A program made the translations under genes and the position numbers. A stretch of 64,000 nucleotides of DNA from Paenibacillus sp. FSL H8-0548 (GTDB taxonomy: Bacteria > Bacillota > Bacilli > Paenibacillales > Paenibacillaceae), in contig NZ_CP152049.1 of the NCBI RefSeq assembly GCF_038630985.1, forward strand, positions 5,414,501-5,478,500. The letters are read 5' to 3'. How positions within the stretch are numbered: the stretch's first letter is position 1; every line of letters starts with the position of its first letter. Below, one piece after another: positions 35,437-44,462 of this stretch. The notes under the pieces are model-generated. The model made no database searches, was not told the DNA's origin, and was given only the letters and a program-made list of their open reading frames with translations.

Positions 35437-35786
35437 ATTCAACCACTCCTCATGTTTATAATTATGGATCGTCAAATTCAAACATATATTTACATAAACC
35501 TCATAATATTTCTTGTTCAGCACCCCGATTACCTTCTTTTCTCATCCTTTCTAATTTATCCATTCCATCATTTCAACAGCTCCATAACTCCCTTTCAGCA
35601 GCCCACTCATTCAAAAACACTGCTGATTGCACACAAAAAAAGCACGCCCCTCCCTCAGCCGAGGGTGTAAGCGTGCTTCGCTATACGTTGTATCAACTAA
35701 ATTTATGTTACTTCACACTTCAAAATATGTCAATATACTCCAGCCTGTTATCCACTAAGGCAAGGCACTGTGCTCTGGTCGCTCAT
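35437..35786. other. Intergenic region before the SLH operon
   Basis: 350 bases. The only clear element is the terminator at 35636-35679. The right half is AT-rich with no recognisable promoter hexamers that I would defend. No gene seen. Confidence 0.5.
35636..35679 (-). terminator. Rho-independent terminator of the 207-residue membrane protein gene
   Basis: AAGCACGC pairs with GCGTGCTT, with an inner CCCTC/GAGGG stem. The A-run on the left is a T-run for the minus-strand transcript. Confidence 0.85.
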
Positions 35787-36410
35787 TTATAAGTTAATCG
35801 TTCCGACGTTGGCTGTTCGGTTAATTTGCTGTGCAACCTGCATAGCAGAGGATATGACAAACACATTCACGACTACAGCAGCCAGTTCTCCTACCTCGTT
35901 TTTATAATTAATAACTAGGAATCCACCCTTTTTGTCCTTCGTGCCGATCCCGCTCATACCACCGACGACAGCACCCATTGGTCCCACAAGCAATCCGCCG
36001 ACGACAGCCCTGCCAATAACACTTTTTTCTTGCTTTGCAAAATCACTCTGCGTCATAGCTGAAGCAACTCTAATTTTATGTCGATCTATTTTCGCGCTAA
36101 AATTCGGGGCTTTGAACATGACAAAGCCGTTTTCCACAGTAAGCTCCACGAGGGTACCATTCTGAACAGGCAATCCATAGATATGGGTTCCCTTTACTCT
36201 TGCATGTATGCCCATTGATTTATCCAAACGTCTCCGATTCATTTTAATATTCATGAATATTGTAATACTAACTAAAGTAAGGAGAGTAAGCAAATAGAGA
36301 GGCGCCGCGTCCGTACTAGTAGTGCTAGTCGTTCTACTCATAATAAATCCTGTACCAAAACAGACAATGACTAACCATAACCACATTTGCATATAAAATG
36401 GCTTTTTCAA
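35787..36410 (-). CDS. Membrane protein of unknown function with Gly-rich segment
   Basis: 207 residues with two N-terminal membrane helices (about 8-26 and 38-54). A soluble region of beta character follows (VKGTHIYGLPVQNGTLVELTVENG), then a Gly-rich hydrophobic stretch (VIGRAVVGGLLVGPMGAVVGGMSGIG, about residues 130-155; glycine-zipper-like) resembling those of SHOCT-associated and glycine-zipper proteins. No family recognised with certainty. It has its own terminator downstream and stands between the SLH operon and an MFS gene on the same strand. Confidence 0.65.
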   Translation of the reverse strand: MKKPFYMQMWLWLVIVCFGTGFIMSRTTSTTSTDAAPLYLLTLLTLVSITIFMNIKMNRRRLDKSMGIHARVKGTHIYGLPVQNGTLVELTVENGFVMFKAPNFSAKIDRHKIRVASAMTQSDFAKQEKSVIGRAVVGGLLVGPMGAVVGGMSGIGTKDKKGGFLVINYKNEVGELAAVVVNVFVISSAMQVAQQINRTANVGTINL

Positions 36411-36514
36411 AACGCTTCCCCCTAAGCAGTATGTACCAATATTTTACTGAATCATGCTGGAAAAAACCATCTTTTTCTAGAAACTAGCCCCGCATCACTT
36501 TATTGCAAACAAAA

Positions 36515-36556
36515 AAAGACTCAGCCGCAAGGAGACAACATCTCCAAGCAACCGAG
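36515..36556 (-). terminator. Probable terminator after the MFS gene
   Basis: On the minus strand GGCTCGGTTGC...GCGGCTGAGTC pairs imperfectly around GGAGA/TCTCC and ends in a run of seven T residues. Confidence 0.65.
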
Positions 36557-36584
36557 CCCCATAAAATGAATCGATACGATTTTC

Positions 36585-37841
36585 CTATGCCTCCAGCTGC
36601 ACCTTAAGTGGCTTATGTTTAAAGAGCGGAACAAGCAGCAGCATCCCCATAAACATTATGGCTCCGGCGACACAATAAATGCCTACGAGTGGAAAATGTA
36701 GCTTTAGCGTTCCGGCAACAAGCGTCATAATAACCATCATCCCCACGAACATCGGTGAAAGCACGCCATTCACTCGCCCAATAAAGGACTCTGTTGTCCA
36801 CTGCAAAATCATTGTACTAATCCCGATTTGAATCATAGGAAAGCCTAGTCCGCTAATAAATTGCAGAACGAGCGTTAAAGGAATCCTCGTGGATAAGCCA
36901 ACGCCTACCATCGAAAGTGAGCTCATTAATAGTCCTAGCGCCAACAGCTTTTGCGGCTTAATCTTCTTCGCGATGACCATTACAGTCCCGCCTCCAATAA
37001 ACATTGCAATTCCATTAACCATCAGTACATATTGCAAAAATTCCTTTGGCTGCCCTAAACGCTCCAGCACGATGAACAAACCGAGCGTCTGTGCTATGCC
37101 GACTGCCGTTCCGGCTAACGCGAACGTTCCGCCAAGCGCCTTAAGCACTGGGCTGCGCCATACATAAGCGAAGCCTTCTTTTAGCTCCTGCCAAAAATGA
37201 TCTTTCACCGCAGCTTCCGTACGGTCCACTTCTTGATCTCGAGGTATACGGAACAAAACGACCGCCGACAATAGAAATGCTACACCCATGACACCAACTG
37301 AAATCTCAATACCGAATTTTTGATAGGAGATTACACCTAGAGACGGCCCGAGCACCATAAAAATGGCAATGAGTGATTGAAACAAGGCCATCGCGGATTG
37401 CAATTGTTCCTCTGGAATATGCTGTTTAACCAGCTTCATGACGGAGGGCTGCGAGAATTGCGATAAGATCGCAGACACAAACGTCGCCAAATAAATCATC
37501 TGCCATGATCCGTATAGCAGTGTAATCAGCACGATAAATACGGATGCGGCCGATAAAAAGTCACACCATATCATCGTCAGACGCGGCTTCCAGCGATCCG
37601 CAAACGTCCCGCCGATAAATGAAAATACGAAAATCGGTAAAAATTCCACGAATCCGATCATACTGATCGCGAAAGGATCCTCATTAGTCATATCTGTCAC
37701 ATACATTAAAATAGCAAAGTTGCGTACCCAAATCCCAATTTGCAGCAATACATTTGACAGCAAAATCGTTTGATAAAACTTGTTGCGGAACAAGCTGCCT
37801 CCCGCTCCCGCTACTGCTTTAGCAGACATCCGTCTAAACAC
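36585..37841 (-). CDS. MFS efflux transporter (MFS_3 / EntS-like)
   Basis: 418 residues with about 12 membrane helices. The N-terminal half has YQTILLSNVLLQIGIWVRNFAILMYV and FSFIGGTFADRWKPRLTMIW, the loop 2-3 signature of the MFS_3 group, which includes enterobactin exporter EntS and macrolide efflux proteins. Export of a drug or small metabolite is the likely role; substrate cannot be told. Start is uncertain: GTG at 37841 lies very close to GGGAG, while ATG at 37829 is 13 bases from it. The DUF2087/GIY-YIG gene ends 22 bases upstream on the same strand, so that regulator could control the transporter. Confidence 0.85.
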   Translation of the reverse strand: MFRRMSAKAVAGAGGSLFRNKFYQTILLSNVLLQIGIWVRNFAILMYVTDMTNEDPFAISMIGFVEFLPIFVFSFIGGTFADRWKPRLTMIWCDFLSAASVFIVLITLLYGSWQMIYLATFVSAILSQFSQPSVMKLVKQHIPEEQLQSAMALFQSLIAIFMVLGPSLGVISYQKFGIEISVGVMGVAFLLSAVVLFRIPRDQEVDRTEAAVKDHFWQELKEGFAYVWRSPVLKALGGTFALAGTAVGIAQTLGLFIVLERLGQPKEFLQYVLMVNGIAMFIGGGTVMVIAKKIKPQKLLALGLLMSSLSMVGVGLSTRIPLTLVLQFISGLGFPMIQIGISTMILQWTTESFIGRVNGVLSPMFVGMMVIMTLVAGTLKLHFPLVGIYCVAGAIMFMGMLLLVPLFKHKPLKVQLEA

Positions 37842-37863
37842 TCTCCCTCACCACAAAAAATTG

Positions 37864-39222
37864 TTAGTCCTTACCATCAACAGCAGCACCATGATAGCCA
37901 TTCTCTCCATAAGGCTTCAGCTTCTCCATCCACTTCTCAACTAAATCTCCGACCTCCCGCTTATATTGGCGAACCATATCAACAGGCAGACGGCCATTTG
38001 GATCCAAAACGTCTTTATAATCATAACGAATCTTTTGCTCCAATTTAACGGTCTCTAGAATGAGAAAAGAGAAACTTTCGCCACCGTATTGCTTCCATTC
38101 CTTCTGCAGCTCTCGGTTCGCATGTGTATCCATGTTCAGCATAAATTGCTCTTTTCCCCACAGCGCATCCAGATTAGTTGAGCCTCCAATATAAAGCTTT
38201 CCGTTCGTATTATTTTTAATTTGAAAAACACCCATCGAGCGCTCGCGCTCCTGATATTCCGCCGTCAGTTGCTTCCGCGTTGCTTTATCCATTTTTTGTA
38301 CTCCCCCTTGGCTTGCGTCCTGCTCCTCGGCAGCATCAATTGCTTTTTGTTTGGCTTTTTCCTTTTTCTTCTCCTTCGAAGTTTCCTTCGGCATCCCCTG
38401 CAAAGCTTTCCCTTGACCCTCATGCTGCCCAGATCCATCTTGACTAAATATTATCCCTTTAACCCAATAGGCACGCCCATCATCCTCACGGTCCAAGTAG
38501 CCATATTCAATTAAATAGCGGCGGAGTGTCACATAATCTTCTTCCCAAAAACGGATGAGCCGCTCATTTATTTCCTTCTCGGTATAGTGAACCCCTTCTT
38601 GGAAGCTGGAAGCGATAAAACGCAGCACCGCAACCTTGCGCTTCTCCTTGCGCGGGAAAGAGGCAAGCGGGCCCTCCAATCCGTTTGGAAAATATTTCTT
38701 CAACAGCTCTGCGTACTCCTCCTCAGTAATCGCATACCGAGCATCCACCTGCGTCGCAGAGCGGTGCACTGGTACAAAGCGCGGAGCCGCGACTGCGCCT
38801 TGCTCCATCATTTCTATTATGGCGAGTAGAAGCTTCGCTTGCTTCGCTTTCTCCTTCAGCACGAATCGGTGGTTCCGAATCGTCGAAGCGCTTCCCGCGC
38901 CAGTAAGTGTCATCATCTCTTTGTCGGATAAATCATCGGCAAAGCCGCGAATGAGCTCTTTTTGCAAATCGGTCAAGCCTGTCTGCTTCTTATCAAGCGC
39001 TAGCAAGTAATCTAGAGTAGAGCCATGCTTATGCAGTACGTGGTATGCCGCATATTTACGGGCCTCATACCAGCGTCCAGACGATTCCTCATGAAAAATC
39101 TCTCCATCCTCAAATTGCTCCCCGCAAATGAGACAATAGAAATATCCTTCTGCTTCTTTGTAGATATAACCCTGCTTTAGCTCTTGTAAGGACGCTGTCC
39201 AAAAACGCTCATCCAAATCCAT
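37864..39222 (-). CDS. DUF2087 regulator with zinc-finger-like start and GIY-YIG-like C-terminus
   Basis: 452 residues in four parts. (1) A C-x2-C...H-x3-H finger (CLICGEQF ... HVLHKH, about 30-70). (2) A LuxR/sigma-type helix-turn-helix (GLTDLQKELIRGFADDLSD, about 82-100, then STIRNHRFVLKEKAKQ). (3) A DUF2087 domain (about 185-260; FPRKEKRKVAVLRFIASSF then LRRYLIEYGYLDREDDGRAYW). (4) After a Lys-rich linker, a region starting MGVFQIKNNTNGKLYIGGSTNL that resembles the first strands of the GIY-YIG nuclease fold. The linker and nuclease-like part make it much longer than ordinary DUF2087 regulators. A 10-bp inverted repeat sits 34 bases upstream, consistent with self-regulation. Whether the nuclease part is active is unknown. 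Confidence 0.78.
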   Translation of the reverse strand: MDLDERFWTASLQELKQGYIYKEAEGYFYCLICGEQFEDGEIFHEESSGRWYEARKYAAYHVLHKHGSTLDYLLALDKKQTGLTDLQKELIRGFADDLSDKEMMTLTGAGSASTIRNHRFVLKEKAKQAKLLLAIIEMMEQGAVAAPRFVPVHRSATQVDARYAITEEEYAELLKKYFPNGLEGPLASFPRKEKRKVAVLRFIASSFQEGVHYTEKEINERLIRFWEEDYVTLRRYLIEYGYLDREDDGRAYWVKGIIFSQDGSGQHEGQGKALQGMPKETSKEKKKEKAKQKAIDAAEEQDASQGGVQKMDKATRKQLTAEYQERERSMGVFQIKNNTNGKLYIGGSTNLDALWGKEQFMLNMDTHANRELQKEWKQYGGESFSFLILETVKLEQKIRYDYKDVLDPNGRLPVDMVRQYKREVGDLVEKWMEKLKPYGENGYHGAAVDGKD

Positions 39223-39255
39223 TTATTCAAACACTCCTTATATACGTTTGGTTAA

Positions 39256-39286
39256 TATATAGACATTATATTATTTTGTCTATATA
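39256..39286. promoter_or_regulatory. Operator-like inverted repeat before the DUF2087 gene
   Basis: TATATAGACA (39256-39265) and TGTCTATATA (39277-39286) are perfect 10-bp inverted arms with an 11-bp AT-rich spacer. They lie 34-64 bases before the start codon, where a promoter should be. Confidence 0.5.
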
Positions 39287-39309
39287 AATTCAACTGTCAC
39301 ACAAAATAA

Positions 39310-39347
39310 AAAACCGCATTTAGGCGCAATGCCTTTGCGGCTTCTTA
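39310..39347 (-). terminator. Rho-independent terminator of the DUF2935 gene
   Basis: On the minus strand GCCGCAAAGGCATT pairs imperfectly with AATGCGGT (CCGCA/TGCGG core) and is followed by a T-run. Confidence 0.75.
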
Positions 39348-39349
39348 TT

Positions 39350-40171
39350 TTAATGTAATTCAAATTGAGCTGTAGTGTTGGGCTTTCCTGTCAATGAATT
39401 TTCGAACATGTCGATGATGAATAGGAATCTTTCAGCCTCACGGAAAACGTGATCTGCGAGCAGCGGATGTATGATACTTTTTATTCGGCAAGCTTCAATT
39501 AAGTCACGAGCCGTTTTCTTAAAGTCCCGCAATGATTTTACTGAGACTCTGTTCTGGTCTAGAAACTGGTCCAGCAATGGTGCAGTTTGAGACTGAGGAC
39601 GCATGGAATCCAAGTCTCTAGCCTGAAATAATAATTGGTCAAAATCATCGCTGAATTGTTTGGCCTGATCGACTAATTTCCTCTCAGAAGGGTCAAGCAA
39701 ATGACCAATGAATTTTGCATGATCCGCCATTATTCTTAAGAAGAAAACATTTTCATTGATAATAGCATCCGGCAAAGGATCGAGTTTTCCAGCGTTTAGT
39801 TGCTCCAGTCGATTTCTAAAATAAAATGCTTCTCTGCTTGTATGATCCACCAATAAAGGAAAGTTATTTGCTCCAGGTAGCTGACACTGCAAAATTAAAC
39901 CAAGCACTTTCCTTTTAAATGCCCATATGTGGGAAGCAGCCGTATGAACCTCTACATTAAAGCGCTGAATGGTATGAGGGTCTGTTCCTGCATCAAATGT
40001 ATTCGCTCTGTTCTCAATGGCTTCGAATATAGAATAAAACTGATTCGCCTCGTTAATCAATTGTGTATCCTCACATCTAAAACCAAGTTTCAGAAAAAGT
40101 GAATGCTCCCTCATTATACGAGACCAAAATCTTATTTCGTCTAATGAACGATCGACAAATACATTTGACAA
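39350..40171 (-). CDS. DUF2935 protein
   Basis: 273 residues, almost all alpha-helical, with two similar halves (DEIRFWSRIMREHSLFLKL and ENVFFLRIMADHAKFIGHL). Each half has Glu and His in positions expected for a metal-binding four-helix bundle, as in the DUF2935 family. HPLLADHVFREAERFL near the end repeats the DHTSREAFYF motif in the middle, again pointing to internal duplication. Function of the family is unknown; ferritin-like metal binding is inference. A terminator follows directly, and the alpha/beta hydrolase gene lies 91 bases upstream on the same strand. Confidence 0.82.
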   Translation of the reverse strand: MSNVFVDRSLDEIRFWSRIMREHSLFLKLGFRCEDTQLINEANQFYSIFEAIENRANTFDAGTDPHTIQRFNVEVHTAASHIWAFKRKVLGLILQCQLPGANNFPLLVDHTSREAFYFRNRLEQLNAGKLDPLPDAIINENVFFLRIMADHAKFIGHLLDPSERKLVDQAKQFSDDFDQLLFQARDLDSMRPQSQTAPLLDQFLDQNRVSVKSLRDFKKTARDLIEACRIKSIIHPLLADHVFREAERFLFIIDMFENSLTGKPNTTAQFELH

Positions 40172-40262
40172 ATCATTACCTCCCCAAGGAAAATACCCGC
40201 TAGATCTATTTGTATGAAATATACCTCTAGGTTAGACGTGAGTACCCTAGTTCATGGGCTGA

Positions 40263-41159
40263 TCAAATGTTCTCCTGTTTCAAAAACCGAATTAGCTCAT
40301 TATTAATTATTTCAGGCTGTTCAAGATTGATTCCATGCCCCGCATTAGGCACCACTTTGTAGGAAAAGCCTCCCTTATCTAAAATCTCAATGAAGTGTTT
40401 TCCAATATCAATTCTATGATCTCCGATTAGAAAATAAAGTTTGTTTTTCACAGCACTACCTATTGATTCGTCATACTTAACCGTTTTATGAACAAACATC
40501 GCTTGTTGATTATGATTTTTCATTAAGTGAACTAGATGCTCCGCAAGCAATGGGTATTCATCAAATATTTTGGAAACGGGAGAACTTAGCTTCTTCAATA
40601 TTTTAAGTAAGTTCCGATTCGTTGGAAGCAATATTTCCGGAAACATCATTAGCAGCGTTTGAATCATCGTCTTTAGCGGATTAGTGACCATTCCACCTTC
40701 CATACAAACGACTTTATTTACTCTACTGCTGTTAACGGTCGTATAATTATAGGCCATGTATGCACCATTTGATACTCCCGCAATATGAAAGTTATCAATA
40801 TTAAAATGGTCGACAATTTGGTTTATCCATTCAACTTGGTTAAACGAGTTTTTTCTGAACTTTTCGTTTGGAACACTTTTGCCAGGTCCCCCCATTGTAT
40901 CAACGGCTATGCAATAAAAATGTTTAGATATTTCATTTATGTTTAATGCCCACATGACTGCCGAGTTATCTCCAACACCATGCAGCAGTAGAAGTGGAGG
41001 TTTCTCCTTGCTTCCTGCAGTAATACAATGAGTTGTACCATATTCAGTTTCCACATCATGCTCTTGGAACTCTGTCGACCACATTTCAAGTAGCCGATTA
41101 TATGAATTCAGCACCTGATCTTTGCCTTTTTCACTTTTAAATATTTTCACCCTATTCAT
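40263..41159 (-). CDS. Alpha/beta hydrolase
   Basis: 298 residues from the ATG at 41159 (GGGAGAGGAAG upstream); an in-frame ATG at 41213 lacks a site. Oxyanion region LLLHGVGDNSAVMW, nucleophile elbow IAGVSNGAYMAYNY with Ser as the likely nucleophile, acid region LIGDHRIDIG and catalytic His in VPNAGHGINLEQPE. No signal peptide; cytosolic. Resembles the YcdJ/AB-hydrolase group with no assigned substrate. The coding sequence is noticeably AT-richer than the neighbouring MFS genes, which may indicate later acquisition. Confidence 0.83.
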   Translation of the reverse strand: MNRVKIFKSEKGKDQVLNSYNRLLEMWSTEFQEHDVETEYGTTHCITAGSKEKPPLLLLHGVGDNSAVMWALNINEISKHFYCIAVDTMGGPGKSVPNEKFRKNSFNQVEWINQIVDHFNIDNFHIAGVSNGAYMAYNYTTVNSSRVNKVVCMEGGMVTNPLKTMIQTLLMMFPEILLPTNRNLLKILKKLSSPVSKIFDEYPLLAEHLVHLMKNHNQQAMFVHKTVKYDESIGSAVKNKLYFLIGDHRIDIGKHFIEILDKGGFSYKVVPNAGHGINLEQPEIINNELIRFLKQENI

Positions 41160-41376
41160 CTTCCTCTCCCAAGTTTCAACAAAACATAAGCTTCCTCCAT
41201 TATAAACGAACAATCATCCAGATATTTACATTTATGTTTTGTTAGACCATATTTAGAGAATGTGAAGCATTACGCGGCACTATGGTAGAAAGTAGCAGGT
41301 AGTGAATGATAAGCAGTGTGCTTTTTGCAGTAGAAGACATCCTAAGTATAGTTTTTTTGCGCTGCGCTCTATGCAA

Positions 41377-41410
41377 AGAAGCCACTCCATAGCGTGGAGT
41401 GGCTTCTTGT
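41377..41410. terminator. Rho-independent terminator after the FSR-type MFS gene
   Basis: AAGAAGCCACTCCA pairs perfectly with TGGAGTGGCTTCTT around a short TAGCG loop; the palindrome can act on either strand. Confidence 0.85.
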
Positions 41411-41436
41411 TTGTATAGGGATTAATATCACTAGCC

Positions 41437-42663
41437 TCAAGCTTCCTTGCGATCCCGCGGCAGCATTATAGCCAATAGTCCAATGAGCGGCAATACACTG
41501 CAGGCGAACATAACAAAGCTGAGCGAGCGCGAATCCGCCAAGTAACCGAGCACTACAGCACCGAGACCGCCCATACCGAACGCTAGTCCGGTAATAAGCC
41601 CTGATGCTGTTCCTACCTTGCCAGGCATAAGCTCCTGCGCATACACAACGCTAACTGAGAAGCCGGATTGCAAAATAAAACCGAGAACGACGATAAGCGG
41701 ATATACCATCGGAAGAGGCAAATGCGGCAGCAGCAGCGCGAAGGGCGCCGCTCCTAAAATCGAAATGAGCATCATTTTTTTGCGGCCGATTCGATCCGCC
41801 ATAATGCCTCCGAAGAAGGTACCCGCCACGCCCGCGGCTAAAAACAAAAACAATGGGATCTGCGCGTGCTTGATCGTTAAGCCATATGTTTCGACTACAT
41901 AAAACTGATAAAAGTTGCCGATTGCGGCAGCATACCAAGACCTTGCGAATACGATCGCGAACAGGATTGCTAGTGCAAATGCAACGACCTTTGGCGCAAG
42001 GACTGGTCTTATATGGCCTGCGGCCTTTCGCTGCTGAATTTTCCCTGTTTGTATGGCTAGCTGTCCTTTATACCAAGGTACGACCTTTGTTAAAATGATA
42101 ATCGCGGTAGCAGCAAGCGCTGTTCCCCATATGGCGCCCTTCTGCCCGAACGGCAGAAAGATCAGCATCGTCATAAGCGGTCCAAGCATACTCCCGAAAT
42201 TGCCGCCAACCTGATAGATTGACTGAGCGAACGCTCTGCGATTTCCAGCTGCCAAATGTACGACGCGCGAGCCTTCTGGATGAAATACAGCAGAACCAAG
42301 CCCTACGAAAACTACGGCAAGCAGCACCATATAAAAATTCGGCGCAAAAGCTAAACCGACCATCCCAAGCATACTAGAGAACATTCCGACAAGAAGCATC
42401 CAAGGCGCTGGCCGTTTGTCTGAAATCAAGCCCACCACAGGCTGCATAACGGAGGAAGTCATGTTGAGCGTAAAAGCGATCCAGCCAATCTGCGCCAAGC
42501 TGAGCTTCAGCGATTGCTGCAACACCGGGAATAAAGCAGACACGACGGATTGCATCATGTCATTCATTAAATGAACAGAGCTAATACAAATTAAAATGGC
42601 ATATACGGTTGCAGATTTCATGGCTGTTTTATTCAAGCCTGTCGTTACGGGTGATGCTGACAT
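41437..42663 (-). CDS. MFS transporter, fosmidomycin-resistance (Fsr) type
   Basis: 408 residues, 12 membrane helices. Typical Fsr features: the N-terminal SSVHLMNDMMQSVVSALFPVL, LVGMFSSMLGMVGLAFAP, and GSAVFHPEGSRVVHLAAGNRR with the conserved His-Pro-Glu-Gly segment. Members export fosmidomycin or related phosphonates; the natural substrate is unclear. It is followed by its own terminator. The upstream lactonase gene on the same strand ends 65 bases before its start, in the reverse direction of reading, so they are probably separate units. Confidence 0.88.
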   Translation of the reverse strand: MSASPVTTGLNKTAMKSATVYAILICISSVHLMNDMMQSVVSALFPVLQQSLKLSLAQIGWIAFTLNMTSSVMQPVVGLISDKRPAPWMLLVGMFSSMLGMVGLAFAPNFYMVLLAVVFVGLGSAVFHPEGSRVVHLAAGNRRAFAQSIYQVGGNFGSMLGPLMTMLIFLPFGQKGAIWGTALAATAIIILTKVVPWYKGQLAIQTGKIQQRKAAGHIRPVLAPKVVAFALAILFAIVFARSWYAAAIGNFYQFYVVETYGLTIKHAQIPLFLFLAAGVAGTFFGGIMADRIGRKKMMLISILGAAPFALLLPHLPLPMVYPLIVVLGFILQSGFSVSVVYAQELMPGKVGTASGLITGLAFGMGGLGAVVLGYLADSRSLSFVMFACSVLPLIGLLAIMLPRDRKEA

Positions 42664-42727
42664 TGTGAGTAGGACCTGCCTTTCTTAACGAAAATACCTC
42701 ATTTCCGTCTTCGGATCATGCAGGTAA

Positions 42728-43828
42728 TTAGGATTTTGGGATTTTAATACATACCGGACTTGGTACTTCGAGCGACGAAGCGGTCTTCGTTAACCGCCCG
42801 CTTTCTGGATCTACAGCAAACACTACAACAGTGCCGCTCTTCTGATTGGCGACGAGCAAATAGCCTCCATCCTGCGTAATGACAAAATTACGAGGCTGTT
42901 CTCCTCCGCAATCGATATGCTGGACCAGTTCAAGCTCACCGCTCTGCTGATCCACAGCAAACACCGCAATACTGTTGTGTCCGCGGTTGGAGCTGTACAA
43001 ATATCTGCCTGAAGGGCCTAAATGAATATCTGCCGCATCATTATAGCCATCGAACCCAGCCGGCAGCGCAGAAATGGTTTGCCCAGCTGTCAGCTCCCCA
43101 AGCTCTGCATCTACCTTAAACAGCGTAATCGTGGAATCCAGCTCATTCATCACATAACCGACGGATAAGCTGGAATGGAAGATCAGATGCCGCGGACCGG
43201 CTCCCCGGTGAACTTTACTGACTCCATGCGGAGTAATCGTATGACGCTCAGCATCATAACGATAGACAACGATGGCATCAACTCCCAAATCAGCCGCACA
43301 GACGAAGGACGTATGAGGTAGAGGTACGATACTATGCGCATGCGGCGCATCCTGCCTTGCTGCGTTTGGCCCCAGCTCGCCCACATGCTGCTGAACGGAA
43401 GAAGCAGCCTCCAGCTGTCCGCTAGCTGTAATCGGAAATGCCGCGACATTGCCCCCAGTATAATTAGCAGTGAACAGTGTCTTCCCAGCGGCATCCAAGC
43501 TTATATAGCAAGGATGGGCGCCATGCGTAAGCGAGCGGTTGCTCGTTAAGTTCAGAAGCCCTGTTGCTTCATTAATTTCATACGCCGCAACTGAGCCTCC
43601 CTCAGCCTCTCCTGTCACTCCGGTTTCACTTGCCGCATATAAATGCTCTCCGTTTGGATGCAGCGCCACATACGAAGCGTTCTCCAAGCCTGTAACACGC
43701 TGAATAATGGCAAGCTCGTTTGTTTTCTTATTAAATGTACATACGTGGACGGTCGGCTCCTCAGCCGTTCCATAGGACCCTATATAAAGGATCTCGCTGG
43801 ATGTTTTCAGTTCATTTGAGTAGTTCAT
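42728..43828 (-). CDS. Lactonase of the YkgB/Pgl family (6-phosphogluconolactonase-like)
   Basis: 366 residues from the ATG at 43828; the longer frame to 43963 adds residues unlike the family and covers the promoter area. Seven-bladed beta-propeller (Lactonase PF10282 type): LYIGSYGTAEEPTVHVCTFN, ASYVALHPNGEHLYAASE, GAHPCYISLDAAGKTLFTANYTGG, GPRHLIFH, RYLYSSNRGHNSIAVF and QPRNFVITQDGGYLLVANQ are blade repeats. Members hydrolyse 6-phosphogluconolactone in the pentose phosphate pathway, fitting the sugar-related surroundings, but other lactone substrates are possible. It is divergent from the LytTR gene. Confidence 0.87.
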   Translation of the reverse strand: MNYSNELKTSSEILYIGSYGTAEEPTVHVCTFNKKTNELAIIQRVTGLENASYVALHPNGEHLYAASETGVTGEAEGGSVAAYEINEATGLLNLTSNRSLTHGAHPCYISLDAAGKTLFTANYTGGNVAAFPITASGQLEAASSVQQHVGELGPNAARQDAPHAHSIVPLPHTSFVCAADLGVDAIVVYRYDAERHTITPHGVSKVHRGAGPRHLIFHSSLSVGYVMNELDSTITLFKVDAELGELTAGQTISALPAGFDGYNDAADIHLGPSGRYLYSSNRGHNSIAVFAVDQQSGELELVQHIDCGGEQPRNFVITQDGGYLLVANQKSGTVVVFAVDPESGRLTKTASSLEVPSPVCIKIPKS

Positions 43829-43915
43829 TCGCACCCAACCTCTCTGTCGTTTTGGCATTACAGTGACCATAGCACATGCCGTCTCAGCAGACAATGTCTT
43901 TTTTTTATAAAAGAC

Positions 43916-43958
43916 TTCACAAATACTATTGTGACATGTTACAATGTAAGCGCTAACA
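43916..43958 (+). promoter_or_regulatory. LytTR-gene promoter overlapped by a perfect cre site
   Basis: TTCACA (43916-43921) and TACAAT (43940-43945) have an 18-base spacer. TGTAAGCGCTAACA (43945-43958) fits the cre consensus at every position and starts on the last base of the -10 box. An imperfect palindrome TGTGACATGTTACA lies in the spacer and -10 region. Confidence 0.7.
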
Positions 43959-43992
43959 ATCAAGATTCACATTTCTAAAGGGGGAAACTGAG

Positions 43993-44355
43993 ATGGTGAA
44001 TGTTGTACTGAGTGAACGGAACGTATATGAGGATTTTGATCTTGAGTCGGATGTACTTTATTTCAAGCTTGGTATTCAAGGGCTCGTAAGCTTCCATGGC
44101 AGAAACTATAACATAAAGAAAAGAATGACTGCCGAGCAAATTGAACAGCTCACAAGCGAAAAGGGCTTCTATCAGATCAGCTCGAATTGCTACATTAATA
44201 TCGGCAAAATCAAGACGATCGCCGATGGCACGATCTACTTCGGATCAGACATTTCTGATTCAAAGCAAGTCACGGTTAATCGCCGCAAGCAATACGTTAT
44301 TCAGCAGCTATTCTCGCAGCGAGCGTCGAGCAAAGATTTGCGCATAACGCCATAA
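43993..44355 (+). CDS. Stand-alone LytTR-domain DNA-binding protein
   Basis: 120 residues containing little beyond a LytTR domain (about 20-110). Family pattern: LYFKLGIQGLVSFHGRNYNI, then the EKGFYQISSNCYINIGKIKTI core, where LytTR proteins have F-x-R-[IV]-H-[KR]-S-x-[IL]-[VI]-N, then KQVTVNRRKQYVIQQLF. No receiver domain or membrane part, so it must be controlled by expression level or by an unknown ligand. A perfect cre site overlaps its promoter, so glucose should repress it. It has its own terminator. Target genes are not evident; the lactonase and aldose epimerase next to it are candidates. Confidence 0.8.
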   Translation: MVNVVLSERNVYEDFDLESDVLYFKLGIQGLVSFHGRNYNIKKRMTAEQIEQLTSEKGFYQISSNCYINIGKIKTIADGTIYFGSDISDSKQVTVNRRKQYVIQQLFSQRASSKDLRITP

Positions 44356-44364
44356 GCCGCAGAC

Positions 44365-44404
44365 AACCGTCCTTATTCCACAGCATGTGGGATAAGGACG
44401 GTTG
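44365..44404 (+). terminator. Rho-independent terminator of the LytTR gene
   Basis: AACCGTCCTTATTCCAC pairs with GTGGGATAAGGACGGTT (one G-T pair) around AGCAT, followed by TGTTTGTTT. Confidence 0.92.
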
Positions 44405-44462
44405 TTTGTTTCTCTCTGTCCTGCTATTCTTAGGTTGAATATGATATTTTAGGAGGATTTCT

